In this document: positions 51,414 through 59,301 of the stretch, one piece after another | How positions within the stretch are numbered: position 1 is the first letter of the stretch | Layout of the letters: the number at the start of each line of letters is the position of its first letter | Position numbers and translations under genes: made by a program | NCBI GenBank assembly: GCA_905188195.1 | Contig: CAJJKY010000002.1 | Span: forward strand, 62,001 to 126,000 | Origin: Streptococcus parasanguinis | Lineage (GTDB): Bacteria; Bacillota; Bacilli; Lactobacillales; Streptococcaceae | Direction of reading: 5' to 3' | Length of the DNA stretch: 64,000 bases | The notes under the pieces: generated by a model | Told to the model about the DNA's origin: nothing | What the model saw: only the letters and a program-made list of their open reading frames with translations | Database searches by the model: none

Positions 51414-51443
51414 TAAAAAAAGAAGCCTGTGGCTTCTTTTTTT
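51413..51443. terminator. Bidirectional terminator between CHAP and RluD genes
   Basis: AAAAAAAGAAGCC-TGT-GGCTTCTTTTTTT, T-runs on both strands. The rluD stop codon lies at its right edge. Confidence 0.92.
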
Positions 51444-52305
51444 AGTCTCTCAACCCTTCTTCAAAACTCTTAGAAGGGGCCTCAACTTGGATGGTTTCAA
51501 GGGTTAATGGATTGGTAAAGGTCAAGCGGTGAGCATGGAGCATGAGTCGCTCTCCGCGTGCAGGGTTATAGAGAGGGTCCCCGACAATCGGGTGCCCATG
51601 ATGGGAGAGATGCACCCGGATCTGATGGGTACGCCCCGTCTTGAGCTGGCATTTGACCAGGCTGTTTCGCCCGATTTTTTTCAGTTGCGTCACCTGAGTT
51701 TCTGCGTACTGTCCTTTACGTGGATCGACCAGGCGCTTGCGCCGATCGTGGCGATCGCGTCCGATTTTATCCTTGTAGACGATGGTTTTTTGTGCTAAGC
51801 TACCTTGGATCAAGGCCCAGTACTCGCGTTGGATGTTTTTATCTTCTAAAATGCGGTTGAGAATGGGCAGGATAAAAGGATTTTTGGCAAATAAAATCGC
51901 TCCGCTAGTTTCCTTATCTAACCGGTGCACAACGTAGCAGGTGGATCCAACATAGCTGGAAACATGGTTGAGAAGAGCAATTTCTGTCGGCTCATTGGCA
52001 TGGGTTTTCATACCTTCGGGCTTATTGACGATGATGACATGCTCATCCTGATAGAGTTCTTCGACCAGACTCGGGTCTCCGGCTGGGAGCTCTTTTTCAG
52101 GGTAATCGTCCGCGTCAAAGATCAGCTGGATCTGGTCTCCTTTTTGAACGGGGCTCTGCCAGTTGATGGTCTCGCCATTGACCAAGACGTGCTTCTTGGT
52201 TCGTAAAAAATGCCGGATCTTACGGGGAATGAGGAAGTAGTCCTCAAGCAGCTCTTTCACAGTCATCTGGGGAAAGGATTGTGGAATGGTAAATTGATAG
52301 TTCAT
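51442..52305 (-). CDS. RluD-family 23S rRNA / tRNA pseudouridine synthase
   Basis: 287 residues. N-terminal S4-like region (TVKELLEDYFLIPRKI ... VLVNGE) and the RluA/RluD catalytic core with VVHRLDKETSGAILFAKN (catalytic Asp in HRLD) and KTGRTHQIRVHLSHHGHPI. Isomerises uridine to pseudouridine in structured RNA; the exact target cannot be told among the several RluD paralogues in streptococci. Divergent from pbp2A, convergent with the CHAP gene. Confidence 0.92.
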   Translation of the reverse strand: MNYQFTIPQSFPQMTVKELLEDYFLIPRKIRHFLRTKKHVLVNGETINWQSPVQKGDQIQLIFDADDYPEKELPAGDPSLVEELYQDEHVIIVNKPEGMKTHANEPTEIALLNHVSSYVGSTCYVVHRLDKETSGAILFAKNPFILPILNRILEDKNIQREYWALIQGSLAQKTIVYKDKIGRDRHDRRKRLVDPRKGQYAETQVTQLKKIGRNSLVKCQLKTGRTHQIRVHLSHHGHPIVGDPLYNPARGERLMLHAHRLTFTNPLTLETIQVEAPSKSFEEGLRD

Positions 52306-52408
52306 GACCCTATTGTAGCAAAATCTAAGCTTAAAGAAAACTAAATGGGAGAAGGGGATGAGCTATCTTTTCTTGCTAGGACAAGGATAAGGTGTTACAA
52401 TAACAGGT

Positions 52409-54643
52409 ATGAATAGAATAAAAGAATTATTTGAAAACCTGATCACTTTTTTTAGAAAGGATCATCCACCCAAAGCGGTGGCAGAAGAAGTGCCAGACAC
52501 GGAACTACCGGAAGAGACAGTAGAGCCGACCTATAGTCGCTCAGGCAAGCACAGAAGCAAGCCTCTCTCTCAACACCCCTTCCGTCGTTTTTGGCGCAGA
52601 TTCCATTTGACCAAGATTCTCCTGATCATTGGGCTAGGCTTTAGCCTCTTGACAGGGGGCTATCTTTTCTACCTTGCTAAGACGACCAACGTCAAGGATT
52701 TGCAGAATGCACTGAAGGCGACGACCATTATCTATGATAAGAATGGGGACCAGGCGGGAAGTTTGACCGGGCAAAAAGGAACCTATGTCGAACTCGATGC
52801 CATTAGTGAGAATCTGCAAAATGCCGTGGTCGCAACAGAGGACCGGAGCTTTTACAAGAATAGCGGGATCAACTATGGTCGCTTCTTCTTAGCGATTTTG
52901 ACCCTGGGTCGCTCAGGTGGTGGGTCGACCATCACCCAGCAGCTAGCCAAGAATGCTTACCTGTCTCAGGACCAGACGGTGGAGCGTAAGGCTAAAGAAT
53001 TCTTCCTGGCGCTTGAAATCAATAAGAAATACAGTAAAAAAGAAATCCTCACCATGTACCTCAACAATGCCTATTTTGGAAATGGGGTTTGGGGAATTGA
53101 GGATGCTTCCAAGAAGTATTTTGGGGTTTCAGCCAGTCAATTAAGCCTGGATCAGTCTGCGGTACTCGCCGGTATGCTCAAGGGACCTGAGATCTATAAC
53201 CCGCTCTATTCAGTAGAGAATGCGACCAATCGCCGCAATACTGTCCTCCAAAATATGGTGGCGGCTGGCTATATTGACCAGAAAACAGCTGATCAGTCTG
53301 CTGCTGTCGATATCCATGGCCAGCTGGTCGATGCCTATGAAGGCAAGTCGGAGGACTACCGCTACCCATCCTATTTTGATGCTGTCATCAATGAAGCGGT
53401 CAATGAATATGGCCTGACCGAAGAAGACATTGTCAAAAATGGCTACCGGATCTATACCGAGCTGGATCAAAATTACCAAGCAAGCATGCAGGTGATCTAT
53501 GACAATACGGCCCTCTTCCCAGTAGCGGAAGACGGCACGCGCGCGGAATCTGGTAGTGTGGCGCTTGATCCTAAGACCGGAGGGGTTCGGGCTCTCGTAG
53601 GGCGTGTCGGAAGCGATCAAAATCCAGGTTTCCGTACCTACAACTACGCTACCCAGGCTGCTCGTAGTCCAGGATCAACCATCAAACCTTTAGTCGTCTA
53701 TAGCCCAGCTGTTGCTGAAGGTTGGTCGACCAATAAGGAGTTGGACAATAGTACCACCCAATATGGAAGCTATGAGGTCAATAACTATGCGGGAATCCAG
53801 TCTAGCCCAACGGTACCGATGTACCAGGCCTTGGCAGAGTCCCTTAACCTTCCAGCCGTAGCGACCGCTAATGATTTGGGTCTCGATACGGTCTTTGAAT
53901 ACGGGAAAAAATTCGGGCTCAACATGGACAAGGTGGACAAGTCGCTTGCCGTTGCCTTGGGAGCTGGTGTGACAACCAATCCGATGCAGATGGCACAAGC
54001 TTATGGAACCTTTGCCAATGGAGGGGTCATGAATGATGCCCACCTCATTACCAAGATCGAAAATGCTAGTGGCCAAGTGGTCAAGAGCCACAGCCAGAAA
54101 TCAACCCGAGTGCTTAGTGGTTCAACGACAGATAAGATGACCAATATGATGCTTGGTACCTTTAGTAATGGTACAGGGGTGAACGCTGCGCCTTATGGCT
54201 ATACCATGGCAGGGAAAACCGGTACGACAGAGACCAGCTTTAACAAGGACCTCTCTGGAGACCAATGGGTGATCGGCTACACGCCAGATGTGGTCATCAG
54301 TCAGTGGCTTGGTTTCCCAACGACCGATGAAAATCACTACCTGACGGACAGTAGTGCTGGAACGGCGTCAGAGATCTTCCGCAATGTTGCCAACAGTGTT
54401 CTGCCTTATACAGACGGTACTCAGTTTGACTCGGTGAAGAACTCTTATGCTGAAAACGGCATTGCGCCAGTCGGAGAAGAAACGACAGAAACAGACAGCA
54501 AAGAAGACAAAGGTTTCTTTGAGGATGTCAAAGAAAAAGCGTCGAATATGGTCGATAATGCGAAGAAAGCAATCGACGAGGCCGATATCCCAGGAAAAGC
54601 GAAAAACGCTTGGGATACTTTCAAAGGCTGGCTTGGCTTCTAA
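52409..54643 (+). CDS. pbp2A: Class A penicillin-binding protein 2A
   Basis: 744 residues, bifunctional. Cytoplasmic ~68-residue tail, one transmembrane helix (about 69-90), GT51 glycosyltransferase domain with EDRSFYKNSGINYGRFF (about 146) and GGSTITQQLAKN, then a transpeptidase domain with SPGSTIKP (nucleophile Ser about 423), SLN (about 477), and KTGTT (about 604). The C-terminal tail is acidic then amphipathic. In S. pneumoniae pbp2A also lies beside rpmG-secE-nusG, supporting PBP2a over PBP1a/1b. Rep-1 copy 4 follows 7 nt after the stop. Confidence 0.95.
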   Translation: MNRIKELFENLITFFRKDHPPKAVAEEVPDTELPEETVEPTYSRSGKHRSKPLSQHPFRRFWRRFHLTKILLIIGLGFSLLTGGYLFYLAKTTNVKDLQNALKATTIIYDKNGDQAGSLTGQKGTYVELDAISENLQNAVVATEDRSFYKNSGINYGRFFLAILTLGRSGGGSTITQQLAKNAYLSQDQTVERKAKEFFLALEINKKYSKKEILTMYLNNAYFGNGVWGIEDASKKYFGVSASQLSLDQSAVLAGMLKGPEIYNPLYSVENATNRRNTVLQNMVAAGYIDQKTADQSAAVDIHGQLVDAYEGKSEDYRYPSYFDAVINEAVNEYGLTEEDIVKNGYRIYTELDQNYQASMQVIYDNTALFPVAEDGTRAESGSVALDPKTGGVRALVGRVGSDQNPGFRTYNYATQAARSPGSTIKPLVVYSPAVAEGWSTNKELDNSTTQYGSYEVNNYAGIQSSPTVPMYQALAESLNLPAVATANDLGLDTVFEYGKKFGLNMDKVDKSLAVALGAGVTTNPMQMAQAYGTFANGGVMNDAHLITKIENASGQVVKSHSQKSTRVLSGSTTDKMTNMMLGTFSNGTGVNAAPYGYTMAGKTGTTETSFNKDLSGDQWVIGYTPDVVISQWLGFPTTDENHYLTDSSAGTASEIFRNVANSVLPYTDGTQFDSVKNSYAENGIAPVGEETTETDSKEDKGFFEDVKEKASNMVDNAKKAIDEADIPGKAKNAWDTFKGWLGF

Positions 54644-54649
54644 TAAAAA

Positions 54650-54832
54650 AGAGAGTGGGACAGAAATCGGTAATTCGTTAGAATTCGATTTCGTCGTCCC
54701 ACCTCCGCACAGTTGAGTAGGGCTGTAAAAGCTGATGAAATCAGCGTAGTAGAGCCCACTCAACCACTGCGTCTTGCTCGATAATCCAAAAATAATTGAG
54801 AGGCTAGGACTTTTGTCCCAGCCTCTATTTGT
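54650..54832. repeat. Rep-1 copy 4
   Basis: Almost identical to copies 1 and 2 (GATAATCC instead of GACAATCC, one T lost near the right end). Lies between the convergent pbp2A and metallopeptidase genes; its right edge abuts the peptidase stop codon. Confidence 0.9.
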
Positions 54833-55741
54833 TTAAAGTTCACTATCTGACAAGCTAAAAGTATCGCCGTGTTGGAGATCTCCGTACTGGTAGCCTCGTT
54901 TGAACCAGCGCATGCGCTGTTCCGAAGTTCCATGGGTAAAGCTATCTGGTACCGAGTAGCCGTAGGCTTGCTCTTGGAGAGTGTCATCCCCGACTGCATG
55001 GGCTGCATTCATGGCTTCTTCGATATCGCCGATATCTAGAAGGTTTCGGTCTTGAATGGAGCGGGCCCAGACACCGGCTAGGTAATCGGCTTGTAGCTCA
55101 ATGCGGACACTGATGGCATTTCGTTCCTTTTCAGAAAGACCTTGTTGCATCCGATGGTATTTGCCAAGGATTCCCAGCTCGTTTTGTACGTGGTGGCCGA
55201 CTTCGTGGGCGATGACATAGGCCATGGCGAAGTCCCCGCTAGCCTTGTATTTGGTTGTCAATTCCTTGTAGAAGCTCATATCCAAATAAATCTTTTTGTC
55301 GGTCGGACAGTAGAAGGGACCAGCCGATGCTTGCCCAACCCCACAGCCTGTCTGTGTCCGTCCGGTATAGAAGACTAGTTTGGGCTCATGGTAAGTGCGT
55401 CCTTCAGCTTGAAAGACCTTGTGCCAATGATCTTCTGTTGTCCCAAGGACTTTGCTGACGAACTCAGCATCTGCATCGTCGACATGGGTCTTGTTGGTGC
55501 GCGTGACTTGGGTGGACTGGTAAGGTTGTGAAGTCCCATTTCCAAAGAGGCCCCCAAGGCTAGCTCCCCCTCCTAGAAGGACCATGAGAAGGATGATGAT
55601 GATCTTACTCTTGAAGCTACCAGGCGATAGCAAAATTTGTAAAATGCCCCCGCCAAGGTTACTGTTACCTGAAGACTGGGAGTAGCTTTGCCCTCGACGG
55701 TCTTCGATATTTCTACTTTCTTTTAAGTTATCACTTTTCAT
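54833..55741 (-). CDS. YpfJ-family neutral zinc metallopeptidase
   Basis: 302 residues. Short cytoplasmic N-terminus, one membrane segment (about 46-68, IIIILLMVLLGGG), then an extracytoplasmic PF04228-type domain: the zinc motif HExxH is VIAHEVGHHVQ (about residues 178-188), with downstream ELQADYLAGVWA providing a further ligand, and conserved cysteines in GCGVGQASAGPFYCPTDK. Substrate unknown. Transcribed toward pbp2A and away from rpmG. Confidence 0.92.
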   Translation of the reverse strand: MKSDNLKESRNIEDRRGQSYSQSSGNSNLGGGILQILLSPGSFKSKIIIILLMVLLGGGASLGGLFGNGTSQPYQSTQVTRTNKTHVDDADAEFVSKVLGTTEDHWHKVFQAEGRTYHEPKLVFYTGRTQTGCGVGQASAGPFYCPTDKKIYLDMSFYKELTTKYKASGDFAMAYVIAHEVGHHVQNELGILGKYHRMQQGLSEKERNAISVRIELQADYLAGVWARSIQDRNLLDIGDIEEAMNAAHAVGDDTLQEQAYGYSVPDSFTHGTSEQRMRWFKRGYQYGDLQHGDTFSLSDSEL

Positions 55742-55838
55742 ATTCGTCTCCTTTTGTTTTATTTTACCAAAAATGGGGAAAAAACCAGAGTGATAACGCT
55801 TTAGATTTGCTTTTTTATTGACAGTAGATTTTCTGTCC

Positions 55839-55867
55839 TTGTCAAAACGTGGAAAACTTGCTATAAT
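55839..55867 (+). promoter_or_regulatory. rpmG-secE promoter
   Basis: -35 TTGTCA (55839-55844), 17-bp spacer, -10 TATAAT (55862-55867): near-consensus. Confidence 0.85.
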
Positions 55868-55885
55868 GGGGTGAACGGAGGCGTT

Positions 55886-56038
55886 ATGGCATTAAAAAAA
55901 GCAAGTCTAGCGTGTACGGTTTGTGGGTCACGCAATTACTCCATTAAGTTGAGTGGGACGCCAAAACCAACACGTCTAGAAGTCAATAAATTCTGCAAAC
56001 ATTGCAGCAAGTATACCATCCATAAAGAAACACGATAG
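55886..56038 (+). CDS. rpmG: 50S ribosomal protein L33
   Basis: 50 residues (MALKKASLACTVCGSR ... YTIHKETR), preceded by CGGAGGCG. Two CxxC pairs are present (CTVC near residue 10 and CKHC near residue 38), so this is the zinc-binding C+ form. Short gene, but start, RBS and position before secE-nusG are unambiguous. Ten-base gap to secE. Confidence 0.95.
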   Translation: MALKKASLACTVCGSRNYSIKLSGTPKPTRLEVNKFCKHCSKYTIHKETR

Positions 56039-56047
56039 GAGAGAGTT

Positions 56048-56224
56048 GTGAAATTCATTAAAGATATTTTCGTCTTACTAAAAGATACAACTTGGCCAAA
56101 TCGCAAGGAAAGATGGAAAAACTTTATCTCAGTGATTGAGTACACCGCTTTCTTTGTTGCATTGATTTATTTGTTTGACAAAGTCATTGCACGTGGCCTA
56201 TTGCACATGATCAATTTCTTTTAA
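56048..56224 (+). CDS. secE: Preprotein translocase subunit SecE
   Basis: 58 residues from GTG 56048 after AGGAGAG. The N-terminal amphipathic segment with TTWPNRKERW (the conserved W-P) is followed by a single transmembrane helix (about 33-55). This is the minimal Gram-positive SecE that clamps SecY. Standard rpmG-secE-nusG order. Confidence 0.95.
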   Translation: MKFIKDIFVLLKDTTWPNRKERWKNFISVIEYTAFFVALIYLFDKVIARGLLHMINFF

Positions 56225-56237
56225 GAAAAGAAGCCAG

Positions 56238-56263
56238 GCGGGATCCCAAGGGTCCTGCTTTTT
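56238..56263 (+). terminator. Terminator/attenuator between secE and nusG
   Basis: GCGGGA-TCCC-AA-GGG-TCCTGC with T-run TTTTTA. nusG then has its own promoter. Confidence 0.7.
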
Positions 56264-56297
56264 ATGGCCTTTTCTTAAAAATAAATCAGCAAACCTC

Positions 56298-56325
56298 TTT
56301 GCATTCCGGCAAAATGTGGTATAAT
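56298..56325 (+). promoter_or_regulatory. nusG promoter
   Basis: -35 TTTGCA/TTGCAT (56298-56304) with a 15-16 bp spacer and extended -10 TGG-TATAAT (56320-56325). Confidence 0.7.
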
Positions 56326-56411
56326 GAAGCTAGGAAAAGGAAAGCCAAGAGGCTTTTTTTAGTATGTTCACAAAAGCTCGAGCAGGCTAAACAGAAAGAA
56401 AGGATGCCCAA

Positions 56412-56948
56412 ATGGACAGTTTTGATAAAGGCTGGTTTGTACTACAAACCTACTCAGGATATGAAAACAAGGTAAAAGAGAATCTTTTGCAACGTGCGCA
56501 AACTTACAATATGTTAGAAAACATCTTGCGCGTAGAGATTCCAACTCAAACCGTACAAGTTGAGAAAAACGGTAAAACAAAAGAAATCGAAGAAAACCGC
56601 TTCCCAGGTTATGTCTTGGTAGAAATGGTCATGACAGATGAAGCTTGGTTTGTTGTTCGGAATACACCGAACGTTACTGGTTTCGTCGGATCCCACGGGA
56701 ACCGTTCAAAACCAACTCCATTGTTGGAAGAAGAAATCCGCAGCATCTTGCTCTCTATGGGTCAAACCGTTCAAGAGTTTGATTTGGATGTCAAGGTGGG
56801 CGACACAGTTCGCATCATCGACGGGGCCTTCACAGACTATACTGGTAAGATCACTGAAATTGATAACAACAAGGTGAAAATGGTCATTTCTATGTTCGGT
56901 AACGATACAGTTGCAGAAGTGAATTTGAACCAAATTGCTGAATTGTAA
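56412..56948 (+). CDS. nusG: Transcription termination/antitermination protein NusG
   Basis: 178 residues. N-terminal NGN domain (WFVLQTYSGYENKVKENL, FPGYVLVEMVM, VRNTPNVTGFVG) and C-terminal KOW domain (VKVGDTVRIIDGAFTDYTG). Binds RNA polymerase and couples it to ribosome or termination factors. Leader of about 80 nt with RBS AGAAAGGATG. Followed by the re-modelled Rep-1 copy. Confidence 0.97.
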   Translation: MDSFDKGWFVLQTYSGYENKVKENLLQRAQTYNMLENILRVEIPTQTVQVEKNGKTKEIEENRFPGYVLVEMVMTDEAWFVVRNTPNVTGFVGSHGNRSKPTPLLEEEIRSILLSMGQTVQEFDLDVKVGDTVRIIDGAFTDYTGKITEIDNNKVKMVISMFGNDTVAEVNLNQIAEL

Positions 56949-56954
56949 GAAAGA

Positions 56955-57191
56955 GAGAGTGGGACAGCTTCAACAGTCTGGGAGACTGTTAAAGGTTGCA
57001 GATAAAGGAAACATAGTTTCCGTCAACATAGGGTATTTTTGAAGCTTAAAAAGCGAACAAAGACTTAGGATACTTGCTTCGCAAGTTCTATCCACCACCT
57101 CAAAGCAGTGCTTTGAGCACTCAACCACTGCGTCTTGCTCGACAATCCAAAAACAATTAAGAGGCTAGGACTTTTGTCCCAGCCTCTTTTT
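56955..57191. repeat. Rep-1 copy 5, middle replaced by a different module
   Basis: Keeps the left end AGAGAGTGGGACAG and the right third from ACTCAACCACTGCGTC through GTCCCAGCCTCT, but H1/H2 are replaced by about 150 nt containing other hairpins: AACAGTCT/AGACTGTT, ACTTGC-TTC-GCAAGT and CTCAAAGCA/TGCTTTGAG. Convergent position between nusG and a lipoprotein gene. Confidence 0.8.
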
Positions 57192-57199
57192 ATGGATCG

Positions 57200-57958
57200 T
57201 TATTGATTTTTATCCAGACCGGTGATGCCTTTTAAGCGCTTGGTTTCTGCAGCAGACATAACATTAACGATCTGGTCTCCTTGTGTAGAGAAGTTAGATT
57301 CGTCCCCGTTACTATCTTTATAGACATAGCTGGTCCAACGTTCAGAACGCATAATGGCATAGGGTTTTCCGAGACGCTCGAGAGCTGTTTTTGGTGTATC
57401 TGATTTGGAAATGGCGCCAGTAGACTGGTGGTTGGCATCTCCTCCTCTTAAACGGAAGGTGATATCTGTTAACACATTATTACGGAAGAAAGCCATGATA
57501 TCGCCATTGTCTGTTGCCCAAACATTGACCCCATCGCCAGGATTCGCACTGTCTGTACTACTTACGGGTTGACCAAAGGCTGCAACTACGTCATCGTAAC
57601 TGCTTCTTTCTTTTGGCCCACCAACCTCTTGTCCATCTTCGGTTCTTAATACAAAACCAGTGGTAGGGTGGAGGTTCTTAAGTTTTTCGATCTCAGGAAT
57701 GGATGCAGCCCCCGGCACATATTGGAGAGAAGAACCATCATCTGGATCCATGCTGTAGCGATCTGAAAAATCATTTGAGCTAGTGCTGTCTGAAGAAGTG
57801 CTCGACGGTTTACTAGATGATTTTTTGGTTGAAGATTGTTTGATCGGTTTTCTAGAACTAGAAGCTGTTTTTGCTTGTTGCGCAGAATTGGCAGGTGAGC
57901 AAGCTGCTAGTGTTACTAGTGAAAGAAGGCCGATCGTAAAGAAACGAATGTTTTTCAT
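57200..57958 (-). CDS. Lipoprotein with two BLIP/SmpA-like repeats
   Basis: 252 residues from ATG 57958, chosen for the AAAGGGTC upstream and signal peptide start MKNIRFFTIGLL; lipobox LAAC (Cys about 21). A Ser/Lys/Thr-rich linker of ~45 residues precedes the folded part. That part contains two similar halves: YDDVVAAFGQP followed by VNVWAT, and KTALERLGKP followed by WTSYVY. The pattern of a helix ending in G-x-P and a later aromatic strand is that of SmpA/OmlA and BLIP-like domains. Function unknown. Own minus-strand transcript ending at Rep-1. Confidence 0.75.
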   Translation of the reverse strand: MKNIRFFTIGLLSLVTLAACSPANSAQQAKTASSSRKPIKQSSTKKSSSKPSSTSSDSTSSNDFSDRYSMDPDDGSSLQYVPGAASIPEIEKLKNLHPTTGFVLRTEDGQEVGGPKERSSYDDVVAAFGQPVSSTDSANPGDGVNVWATDNGDIMAFFRNNVLTDITFRLRGGDANHQSTGAISKSDTPKTALERLGKPYAIMRSERWTSYVYKDSNGDESNFSTQGDQIVNVMSAAETKRLKGITGLDKNQ

Positions 57959-58037
57959 AATGACCCTTTCTAATGTGCTTCGCCGATCAGGCAAGATTTT
58001 ATTATATCAATAATCAAGGAATGGAGCAAATGGAAAC

Positions 58038-58067
58038 AAAAAATCCCCTATTGCTAGGGGAATTTTT
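58038..58067. terminator. Terminator downstream of tRNA-Cys (works on both strands)
   Basis: TCCCCTA-TTGC-TAGGGGA flanked by A-runs on the left (T-run for minus-strand transcripts) and TTTTTA on the right. Confidence 0.8.
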
Positions 58068-58101
58068 AAAAGATAAAAGATGATAAAAAATTTTATTATC
58101 A

Positions 58102-58172
58102 AGGCGGTAGACGGATTTGAACCGACGATCAAGCTTTTGCAGAGCCGTGCCTTACCACTTGGCTATACCGCC
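58102..58172 (-). tRNA. tRNA-Cys (GCA)
   Basis: 71 nt on the minus strand. Acceptor GGCGGTA/TACCGCC, D-arm GCC-AAGTGGTAA-GGC, anticodon loop CTGCAAA (anticodon GCA), T-loop TTCAAAT and U73 discriminator, the cysteine identity base. CCA is not encoded. The anticodon stem has a 27-43 C/U mismatch and the T-stem a 50-64 U/U mismatch by my pairing. Confidence 0.95.
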
Positions 58173-58184
58173 GTAACATATAAT

Positions 58185-58213
58185 ATTGTAACCTAAAAAA
58201 CAAGATAGGTCAA
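58185..58213 (-). promoter_or_regulatory. tRNA-Cys promoter
   Basis: On the minus strand TTGACC (58208-58213), 17-bp spacer, TACAAT (58185-58190), about 12 nt before the tRNA 5' end. Confidence 0.8.
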
Positions 58214-58285
58214 GAAAAACTTTTTCCTTCAAACAACTTTAGAAAACCATTTCATCATAGGGATTGAAAAAATCTCTCAAATAGC

Positions 58286-58314
58286 TTGCGATTTCTAGGG
58301 ATTTCTGCTATACT
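58286..58314 (+). promoter_or_regulatory. rpsB promoter
   Basis: -35 TTGCGA (58286-58291), 17-bp spacer, -10 TATACT (58309-58314). Confidence 0.8.
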
Positions 58315-58320
58315 TATAGA

Positions 58321-58436
58321 GTTGTCTAAGACAGCAAATACTCATCTCGGATCCATTGTGACACCGTTGCCCTTGTGGTCGTGTTGCAAGTTGACGTCTG
58401 AGAGAGGAGAAAAAAACAAAAAAGGAGAAACTACTC
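58321..58436 (+). promoter_or_regulatory. rpsB 5' leader, probable S2 autoregulatory RNA
   Basis: About 115 nt of untranslated leader with GC-rich, pairable segments (for example CTCATCTCGG...; GACACCGTTG / AAGTTGACGTC and CTCATCTC / GAGAGAG), unlike the AT-rich surroundings. Ribosomal protein S2 leaders are known autoregulators in several bacterial groups; assignment here is by position and composition. Confidence 0.4.
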
Positions 58437-59219
58437 ATGGCAGTAATTTCAATGAAACAACTTCTTGAGGCTGGTGTACACTTCGGTCACCAAACTCGTC
58501 GCTGGAACCCTAAGATGGCTAAGTACATCTTCACAGAACGTAACGGAATCCACGTGATCGACTTGCAACAAACTGTAAAATATGCAGACCAAGCATACGA
58601 CTTCATGCGTGATGCAGCTGCAAACGATGCAGTGATCTTGTTCGTAGGTACTAAGAAACAAGCTGCTGATGCTGTTGCAGAAGAAGCTGTTCGTTCAGGT
58701 CAATACTTCATCAACCACCGTTGGTTGGGTGGAACTCTTACTAACTGGGGAACAATCCAAAAACGTATCGCTCGTTTGAAAGAAATCAAACGCATGGAAG
58801 AAGATGGAACTTTTGAAGTTCTTCCTAAGAAAGAAGTTGCATTGTTGAACAAACAACGCGCTCGTCTTGAAAAATTCTTGGGCGGTATCGAAGACATGCC
58901 TCGTATCCCAGACGTAATGTACGTTGTGGATCCACATAAAGAACAAATCGCTGTTAAAGAAGCTAAGAAATTGGGTATCCCAGTTGTAGCGATGGTCGAC
59001 ACAAACACTGACCCAGATGATATCGATGTTATCATCCCAGCGAACGATGACGCTATCCGCGCTGTTAAATTGATCACTGCGAAAATGGCTGACGCTGTTA
59101 TCGAAGGACGTCAAGGTGAAGACAGTGTTGCTACAGTAGAAGCTGAATTGGCAGCTACTGAAGGTCAAGCTGATTCAATCGAAGAAATCGTTGAAGTTGT
59201 AGAAGGCGACAACGCTTAA
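58437..59219 (+). CDS. rpsB: 30S ribosomal protein S2
   Basis: 260 residues, start ATG 58437 after AAAGGAGAAACT. Classic S2 segments: MKQLLEAGVHFGHQTRRWNP, NHRWLGGTLTNW, DVMYVVDPHKE and PANDDAIRAVKLI. Acidic C-terminal tail. Codon use is strongly biased to abundant tRNAs, as expected. Forms the usual rpsB-tsf unit. Confidence 0.99.
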   Translation: MAVISMKQLLEAGVHFGHQTRRWNPKMAKYIFTERNGIHVIDLQQTVKYADQAYDFMRDAAANDAVILFVGTKKQAADAVAEEAVRSGQYFINHRWLGGTLTNWGTIQKRIARLKEIKRMEEDGTFEVLPKKEVALLNKQRARLEKFLGGIEDMPRIPDVMYVVDPHKEQIAVKEAKKLGIPVVAMVDTNTDPDDIDVIIPANDDAIRAVKLITAKMADAVIEGRQGEDSVATVEAELAATEGQADSIEEIVEVVEGDNA

Positions 59220-59242
59220 TTTCATTCAATAAGTAACGAACC

Positions 59243-59278
59243 TAAGAGGGCAGGGCTCAGCCCGACCCTCTTATTTTA
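59243..59278 (+). terminator. Hairpin between rpsB and tsf
   Basis: AAGAGGG...CCCTCTT with inner GGGCT/AGCCC then TATTTTATT. A partial terminator that would set the rpsB:tsf ratio. Confidence 0.65.
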
Positions 59279-59301
59279 TTAAAAAATATAGGAGAACAAA
59301 A

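Noticed and set aside
58286..58468. 60-codon frame overlapping the rpsB leader
   Set aside because: Starts at the -35 of the rpsB promoter and ends inside rpsB; no RBS.
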